From Metridium senile (taxonomy: Eukaryota; Cnidaria; Anthozoa; Actiniaria; Metridiidae): 64,000 nt of DNA. The stretch's first letter is position 1. Each line of letters begins with the position of its first letter. The DNA is taken from assembly GCA_949775045.1 (NCBI GenBank), contig OX459105.1, positions 780,541-844,540 of the forward strand, written 5' to 3'. The position numbers were made by a program, and so were the translations under genes. Below are positions 58,601 through 64,000 of this stretch, one piece after another. The notes beneath the pieces are model-generated. The model was not told where the DNA came from. It ran no database searches and was given only the letters and a program-made list of their open reading frames with translations.

Positions 58601-60452
58601 TTCTTCTTCTTGTGGAGACTCCTCTGTTTCTTCACTATGATCCTCTACAATTTCGTCGTCTTGTGTTTCTTCTCTGCTTTCTTGATCTTGCCCAGGTTCT
58701 TCGTGCGATTGTTCTCTCTCTTCGGCGTCCTGTTTCATAACTTCTTCATCCTTCTGTTCTTCTCGGCTTTCCCCATCTTCATCTTGTTTTGGGTGGGTTT
58801 GATCCTCTGCACGCTTATTGTCCTCCTTTTGATCCTTATCTGTACTCAACTCTTCAAGTGCCTGTTGTGCTCCAGTTTCTCCTTCTTGATTTTCTTTTTC
58901 ATTCTCGGCTTTTTCTTGATCAGTATCAGTTTCTTCCTCGGTTAAACATTCCTCGTTTTTGTCCCCAGGTTCTTCTCCTTCGCATTGATCTTCAACTTCT
59001 GCGTGTAGTTCCTCAACTTGCTGTTCTTCTACAGTATCTTCCCCTCTCTCTTGCTCTTCTTTTTCTTTTTCCTCAACTTCTTTATCTTGTGTTTCGTCTT
59101 GTTTGGAAATTTCTTCTTTTTCTTCTTCTTTAGACGCTTCTGCTTCAGGTTGCTCTATCTGTTCTGCCTTTGGCTCTTCCACAACTTCCTCCACAACCTC
59201 CTCTACAACTTTGCTTTCTCCTTCTTTGTTTTCTTTATCTTTATTCTCTTCTTCTTCCTTGCTTTCTTCGACTTGTTCCTCTCCTTTGTTGGTCGTTTCT
59301 TCTGGCTCGTCTTGTGGTTTCTTCAACCCTGCGTCTCCTTCTGCCGATGCCTGTTTATCAACTTCAGCATTCATCTCCTCATCTTGCTGTTCTTCGACAA
59401 CTTTCCCTTCTTCGTCTTCAACTTCCTGTGTTGAATCGCTTTGGCTTTGGACTTTCTTTTCAAGCTCATCGTTTTTATTTTCTTCATTTTCTTTTTCCTC
59501 TTTATCAACTGTTTCAGCTGAGATTTTATGAGGTTTCTCTTCTGGATTTTCCAACGTTTCATCTGTGGCTTGTTCGTCGCCCTCTTTTCCTTCTGCACAT
59601 ATTTCTGCATTGTTGTCCGCATTTTCCACCTCTTTATGAACTGCTTCGACTGTGATTTCGTTAGCCTTCTCTTCGGAGGATTCTTTCTTTTCCTCTGTGG
59701 TTTGGTCTTCATTTATTTCTTGTTCGGTATTAACATCATTAAGTTCATCATCTTCTTTTTCTTCTGCATTGTTGACAGTGTTTTCTTTATGGTCAGCGGC
59801 TTTATCATCGTCATCACCTCCATTATCATTATCATCCTTGCCATCATCATTATCGTCATCATTATTATCACCACCACACTCAATATCATCATCTGTGTTT
59901 TTATGTTTAACAGTTTCTTCACATGTATCGTCTCTATTAATATTTACTTGTGTGCCGACTTCTTTCTTCTGATTATCAGCGGCTGCGCCACTTGCTTGCT
60001 CTGTAGTAGCATTGCACTCTAAATTCTCAACGTTTGCAGAACCTACGTCGTTTTGAATCCCATCTTGGGCAGAACCTATTAATAAGATATATTTTGTACT
60101 ACATATTTTCCTGTACAAAAATTCTTAAAGCAAAAAATATAAAGTTCGCACTAGCTAATCAGAAATTTTTATCACACGGCGGCCATGTTTATTCCCATGG
60201 GAGCGAAAACCTTCTGGAGCGTTCTGAAACGCATGAAAGCGAGGGCAAGGGAACCAAAGGAATTCAAAACCTTTTGTTTGAAACGAAATGGCGGTCCTCG
60301 ATAAAGGCAAATGTTTTGACGTACTCGATCAGACTCAGACTCAGACTCAGACTCAGACTCAGACCTGTACACGAAACATCTTGACACAGGTCAAGGTTTT
60401 TAATTAATTAATTAATTAATTAATTAATTAATTAATTAATTAATTAATTAAT

Positions 60453-60487
<35 letters not shown>

Positions 60488-63356
60488 TTTTTGTGTAACG
60501 TACGTACCTGAATCATCTGCATTCTTTTCTGTGGGATCTGCGCTTTCCTCTTCTATTCCATTTTCCATCGTTTCGCTGTTGTTTGGCATCTCTGTGTCTG
60601 GGATCTCTGTGTCTGAGTGGCCAGCTGGTTCTTCGTGTGCTTCATCGTCTTCGCTGTGAACTTCATTAGTATCATCATTTACATCTTCTTCTTGTGTTTC
60701 TTTCGTTTCCTGTTGGGCAACTTCTTCATTTTGGTCAAAGTCGTTATCCTCATTCTCGTCTTGTTGAGAAACTTCTTCTGTTTTATCTTCATTCTCTTCA
60801 CTGGGAGTAATCTCCTGATCAACATGTTCTGGTACATGATCGTCGTTAACAAGATCATCAGATTGTTCTTTGGTTTCTTCATGTTTGATGTCATCCTCTA
60901 AATCGTCTGTATTACCTTCTGTCTCAATATCATCTTTATCATCATCGTTATCATCATCGTTATCATTATCATCATCATCATCTCCATGGTTGTTGTCGTC
61001 TTGATAATCATGTTGCTCTGCATTATCTTCATCGTCAATGCTTGTGTTTGTATCGTTATAAGAACCGTTTTCGATCTCATCGTCTTCTTTGATTTCTTCT
61101 TCTGTAAATGCATCTTCATCTTGTTGCATGGACCCAACATTCACTGACATTGAACCAAGTGACGTCAGTCGAGGCGTTTGTGTCTCGTGTGTTGTACAAG
61201 TTGATTCTAGATCTTCTCCGCCTGCGTTTTCTTCTTCACTGCAACGATCGTCCGTCGTGGTATCGTCTTCTCTGTGATCAATGTTATTTTCACCGTGTGT
61301 TGATATTTCTTCTTCATCTTGAGAAGCTGTTTTATCTTCTGATTCTTGGTCGTTTCGTTCTTCGTGCACATTGTCATCATCACATTCATCATTATCATCA
61401 TCAGCAGCAGCAGCAGCAACAGTATTACTTTGTTCTTGTGAATCTTTGTCATTGTTTTCTTCGTGCACACTGCCATCACCACATTCATTATTATCGTCAC
61501 CTTTATCATCATCAGCAACAACAGTATTACTTTGTTGTTGTGTGTTGTCAGCTCCAGTGTTCTCTTCGTCATTCTGTGTTACACATTCATTTTCTTCTCC
61601 CTCTTCGTGTGGATCTGCTTCGTTTTGATCTGTAAGGTCATTGTGTTTGTTAATATTTTCTGTGTCTTGGGGTAGCTTGTCGTCTTCGTTGGCGCAGGGT
61701 TGGTGGTCCTGGCCAGGATCTGTTGTTTCGTGTTCGTATGTTCCCTTCAAAAGAGAAATATAATTATCATCATTATACCAACACCGTATCAAGAATATGT
61801 CTACTGTTCTGTTGTAATCTCAACCTGTTAAAAAAAAATAGCTCGCGCGCTAATCAAAGTCTTTTGTTACTTCTCACCTACAATATCATATATGGTCAGT
61901 TGTATTGTTTTCAAGATTGCATACGGTATTTCTGATACGCTATTATAATCATCCATATCGATTATTATTGTTTACTTTTATTGCAATTAATTATACATAG
62001 CACCATTAAGTTTATTGTTGCTACTATCAGATTCTTTTATTGGCAATATTTTTATCAACATCAACAAGCCATCGCCATCACCATCACCGTCACCGCCATC
62101 GCCACCATCTTTATTTTAATCACCAGTATATTGGATGAGAAAAGAAAACTACAATCTGACCCTGAAGCGGCTAGCTGTAATATTTCACTTCGTATTCAAA
62201 TTAAAAACACTTTACCTAAATGAAGTTATAGAATTATACACTTTAGCTAAATGAAGCTATAAAATATTTAGTATTTTTGTCACATTATTCAAAAATATGT
62301 CAGCCCTTAAGGCGTGGATTTTTAGACTCTGTAAAAGTATTTTGACGTACCGAATGTTGACTCTGGTGTCTGACCGCAAATCAGGCTGAACCTTTTTATT
62401 CATAAAATGGATTCTTGATAACTAATTCTTTACCAATTATTTTACATTGTTACCCTAAATTAGAGCGCAAACACTATATATTCATGAAATAGAAAAAATT
62501 GCTACTGTGGAATAGAGCGCAAACACTATATTCATGAAATAGAATCAAATTGCTACTGTGGAATAGAGCGCAAATACTATATCTATAAAATAGAATCAAA
62601 TTGCTACTGTGGAATAGATTGCAAACACTATATATCCATGAAATAGAACAAATTGCTACTGTGGAATAGAGCGCAAACACTATATCCATGAAATAGACTG
62701 AATTGCTACTGTGGAAAAGATCACAAACACTATATCCATGAAATAGAATCAAATTGCTACTGTGGAATAGAGCGCAAACACTGTATCCGTGAAATAAATC
62801 AAAATTACTATTGTGGAAAACTATATCCATCATCAAATAAAATAAAATTGCTTCTGTGGAATAGATCTAAAGCGCAAACATTTTATCAATGAAATAAACC
62901 AAAATCGCAATTGTGGAATACAAAATCGCAAATTGTTTCTGTGGAATTTAGTGCAAATTTTATATCAATGAAATATAAAATCAAACTTCTACACAGTCGT
63001 ATATGTCTTACTGTGTAATAAATAAGTAATGAAACGAAAATAATAAACAGTATCACTTCCTGCTAAAGGTTAGTAATTGTTAAAACAAAATCTAAAAAAA
63101 TTCAATCAGTGACAATGAAAAAAAATACAGAATGATTTTTTTGGGGGAAATAATAGTAACGTGGCCTAAGAACTTTCATTTCAACGGCATCAATTTCCAA
63201 TGAGAAAATAAACATCGAAAGTATAGCCATTGTATAATAATAAACTGAAAGTTTTGTATAATGTATGAACGCAAACCAGAAACATATAATAATAGCTTGC
63301 AGGAATGAATACATTTTTAAAACTTGTTCAATAGTTGATACCTGTGTCTGGTCCAT
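53487..63356 (-). CDS. Large acidic, low-complexity protein, 7 coding exons, about 1404 aa
   Basis: I do not recognise this family. The gene assembles in perfect phase from the exons 63342-63356 (MDQTQ), 60508-61744, 57499-60075, 55549-55638, 54706-54792, 54048-54148 and 53487-53594 (stop TAA). The two big exons (412 and 858 residues) are almost entirely Glu, Asp, Lys, Gln, Thr, Ser and Asn, with no hydrophobic core, so an intrinsically disordered, very acidic protein is expected. Parts look coiled-coil-like. There is no signal peptide or TM segment. The last four exons change character and encode an ordinary-composition tail with a repeated short motif. An AATAAA lies at 53474-53479, 8 nt past the stop. 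Possible roles (histone or calcium binding, cytoskeletal scaffold) are speculation. Confidence 0.82.
53640..54000. repeat. Tetranucleotide tract (TCAG/CATT)n in acidic gene intron 6
   Basis: CAGTCAGTCAGTC and TTCATTCATCC runs between the last two exons. Confidence 0.88.
54180..54680. repeat. (GAT)n tract in acidic gene intron 5, with about 125-bp duplication
   Basis: GATGATGGT repeats. The block GTGGTGATGGTGCTGTTGCT to TGATACCGATGATCATG occurs twice (from about 54317 and 54442), a recent tandem duplication. Confidence 0.9.
54865..54968. repeat. (CAT)n tract before the SINE
   Basis: CATCATCACC repeats directly adjoin the SINE head. A second CAT run follows at 55307-55352. Confidence 0.9.
54972..55306 (+). 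mobile_element. tRNA-derived SINE
   Basis: An RNA polymerase III promoter is visible: A box TGGCCTAGCGG at 54983-54993 and B box GGTTCGATTCC at 55026-55036, spaced as in a tRNA. The tRNA-like head does not end in a mature tRNA. It runs on into a SINE body (CCTTGGGCAAGATACTTTAC; GACGTAAAGCCGGAGGTCCC) typical of invertebrate SINEs. It sits between CAT trinucleotide arrays within the intron between exons 4 and 5 of the acidic protein gene. Confidence 0.75.
55675..55893. mobile_element. Foldback MITE, family A copy 2
   Basis: It has the same arms as the element at 10396-10606 (CACCATCTTGAAGGGTAGCC left; CTTTCAAGATGGCGCAGGGA right, with CGTTCGTCTCGCTTCGATGC inside). The left outer end has diverged and a GAT run has expanded in the loop. 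It lies 37 bp upstream of exon 4 of the acidic protein gene. Confidence 0.8.
55900..56757. other. Acidic gene intron 3, unique-looking part
   Basis: No exon is seen. GTTAATGCTATGGAT-type phrases recur near 56365, 56550 and 56625, hinting at an old degenerate tandem repeat. Confidence 0.45.
56758..56934. mobile_element. Foldback MITE, family C copy 2
   Basis: The inverted arms are AAAGCCTGTCTCACACTAGC with ACATAAGCAACATACGCAGA left, and TCTGCGTATGTTGCTTATGC with CGCTAGTGTGAACCAGGTTT right. The ends match family C at 48185. It lies in intron 3 of the acidic protein gene. Confidence 0.82.
57034..57226. mobile_element. Foldback MITE with 75-bp arms
   Basis: ATTACTGCGGTTTTCGACTT at the left is the inverse of AAGTGGAAAACCGCAGTAAT at the right. 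The arms continue through CTGCGAACTCAGACATT and TTTTTAGCTGCCGTCAAT. It lies 270 bp from exon 3 of the acidic gene. Confidence 0.85.
57499..60075 (-). CDS. Acidic protein exon 3 (858 codons, Glu/Lys-rich)
   Basis: One uninterrupted 2577-nt exon with phase 1 at both ends. It is Glu-dominated with Lys and Gln (for example EEVVEEVVEEPKAEQIEQPE) and contains near-repeats such as EVEEREEELEEICKDHKKNE versus EEETEEICQDDKEKEEPKMD, and TKEKSSKEEEESEAKGTTEE versus TKEKSSKDEVQYEVKETTEE. This indicates growth by internal duplication. Maintenance of an open frame over 2.5 kb, with good splice sites at both ends, argues for real coding. Confidence 0.85.
60330..60362. repeat. (GACTCA)n short tract
   Basis: About five GACTCA hexamers in the intron between acidic gene exons 2 and 3. 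Confidence 0.85.
60390..60492. repeat. (TTAA)n-(TTTA)n tract
   Basis: TTAATTAATTAA then TTTATTTATTTA, about 100 bp, 15 bp from the acidic gene exon 2 donor. Confidence 0.95.
60508..61744 (-). CDS. Acidic protein exon 2 (412 codons)
   Basis: The acceptor precedes GGAACATACG at 61744 (phase 0 from MDQTQ) and the exon ends phase 1 at GTACGT. The sequence is Asp/Asn/Glu-rich and includes segments written by GAT runs (for example DDDDDNDNDDDNDDDKDD near 60930-60990), the same trinucleotide that fills introns elsewhere in the window. One less acidic patch, TPRLTSLGSMSVNVGSM, lies near 61120-61180 and may be a conserved binding motif. Confidence 0.8.
62461..62990. repeat. 51-53-bp tandem array, about 9 units
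   Basis: Units of TAGAGCGCAAACACTATATC and ATGAAATAGAATCAAATTGC with TACTGTGG decay towards the right end. The array lies in intron 1 of the acidic protein gene. Confidence 0.9.
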
Positions 63357-63640
63357 TTTATATCTTGTCCTTCAGTACTTGACTTTAAAAGACTCAGAAT
63401 GCACTCTGAAAAAAGAACAATATTATATAGTTAGCGCGCGCTAGTAACGTTTTCAATTGTGACCATGAAGATGGACAATTTGTCCGAAAGCTTGGTCGTT
63501 TTGTTTAATTAAAACGTAGTTGAAACCACATGTATCCAAAAAAAAAAACGTCGCATCTGAAATATACCGAATCTAATGCAAATAAGCAAAACCTATTGTT
63601 TGAATTCATTTGCATTAAATCCGGCACTTGTGAGATGAGA
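63357..63640. promoter_or_regulatory. 5' UTR and presumed promoter of the acidic protein gene
   Basis: A polypyrimidine plus AG acceptor-like site (TTCTTTTTTCAG) sits about 45 nt upstream of the ATG on the minus strand. The mRNA may therefore have a further 5' noncoding exon. AGCGCGCGCTAG near 63432 is the only GC-rich patch. Confidence 0.4.
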
Positions 63641-63689
63641 CGTTTGAGCTAGGCCTTAGTCATGTAGTTTAGTTTCCCTTAGTCCCATG

Positions 63690-64000
63690 GCTGCGGTGTG
63701 CACCTTGGTCAAATAGCCGTCCGTATTGAGAGGAAATGAAATGCGCCATAAAAGCACACATTACATCACAATAGTAAACTCTAATGATATACAAGTCGCG
63801 TGTCTGCAGTGTGCGCCTTAAATGATTGTTTGTTCTATCATATATTTAATTGTAAAGCGCATTGAGACGATATGAATTGTGCTATGTAAGCACACATTAC
63901 ATCACATACTAGCCCCTGATGATGATTGTACTGCAGTGTGCGCCTTAAATAACTTTTCTTACTATATCTAATTGTAAATCGTATTGAGACAATGTAAAAT
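63690..64000 (+). repeat. Tandem copies of a retroelement-like 3' tail
   Basis: Three tandem, diverged units share CTGCAGTGTGCGCCTTAAAT, ATTGTAAAGCGCATTGAGAC and GCACACATTACATCACA. The GTAAAGCGCATTGAGA phrase also occurs in the LINE 3' end at 31230. The last unit is cut by the window edge. Confidence 0.65.

Noticed and set aside
57479..59655. Plus-strand Phe/Leu/Ser-rich frames opposite the acidic exons
   Set aside because: They are mirror translations of the acidic coding exons on the minus strand. Codon bias of GAA/GAG forces open antisense frames.

Overview
This is a nuclear genomic window from a marine invertebrate animal. It has canonical GT-AG introns, metazoan-only gene families, AT-rich intergenic DNA and many simple repeats, MITEs, SINE and LINE remnants. 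A cnidarian or another soft-bodied invertebrate such as a tunicate is plausible, but the sequence alone does not settle the phylum. Exon boundaries below were read by hand from splice sites. Codon phase was checked across every junction, and three multi-exon genes assemble without a single phase conflict.

Layout. (1) Positions 98-24729, minus strand: 30 coding exons of a type IIa receptor protein tyrosine phosphatase (LAR / PTPRD / PTPRS / PTPRF family). The order is signal peptide, 3 Ig, 9 FN3, LAR-type membrane-proximal domain, TM, D1 and the first part of D2. The end of D2 lies beyond base 1. (2) 24730-28598: intergenic, mostly tandem satellite arrays. (3) 28599-50144, minus strand: all 20 coding exons of translation initiation factor eIF2D (608 aa). 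Its 4.8-kb intron 12 holds (4) an intronless TRIM (RING, two B-boxes, coiled coil, filamin, NHL) gene on the plus strand, 39399-41649. This gene has one frameshift and a truncated duplicate of its 5' end just upstream. (5) 51068-51658, minus strand: a single-exon Tctex1-type dynein light chain gene. (6) 53487-63356, minus strand: a 7-exon gene for a very acidic, probably disordered protein of about 1404 aa, whose C-terminal exons carry a repeated short motif. (7) 63357-64000: upstream DNA ending in tandem pieces of a retroelement-like 3' tail.

The four genes with full introns or single exons on the minus strand are ordinary cellular genes (adhesion/phosphotyrosine signalling, translation, microtubule motor, unknown acidic protein). 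No pathway links them. The accessory interest lies in the repeats. Two satellite families (95 bp and 70 bp units) share one core and occur at six places in both orientations. The 95-bp arrays are associated with a conserved leader that resembles a minimal hammerhead ribozyme. Many short foldback elements sit within tens of bases of splice sites. Within the RPTP gene, 11 of 29 introns carry GAT/ATC trinucleotide arrays, and one such array has duplicated an exon end with its splice donor.
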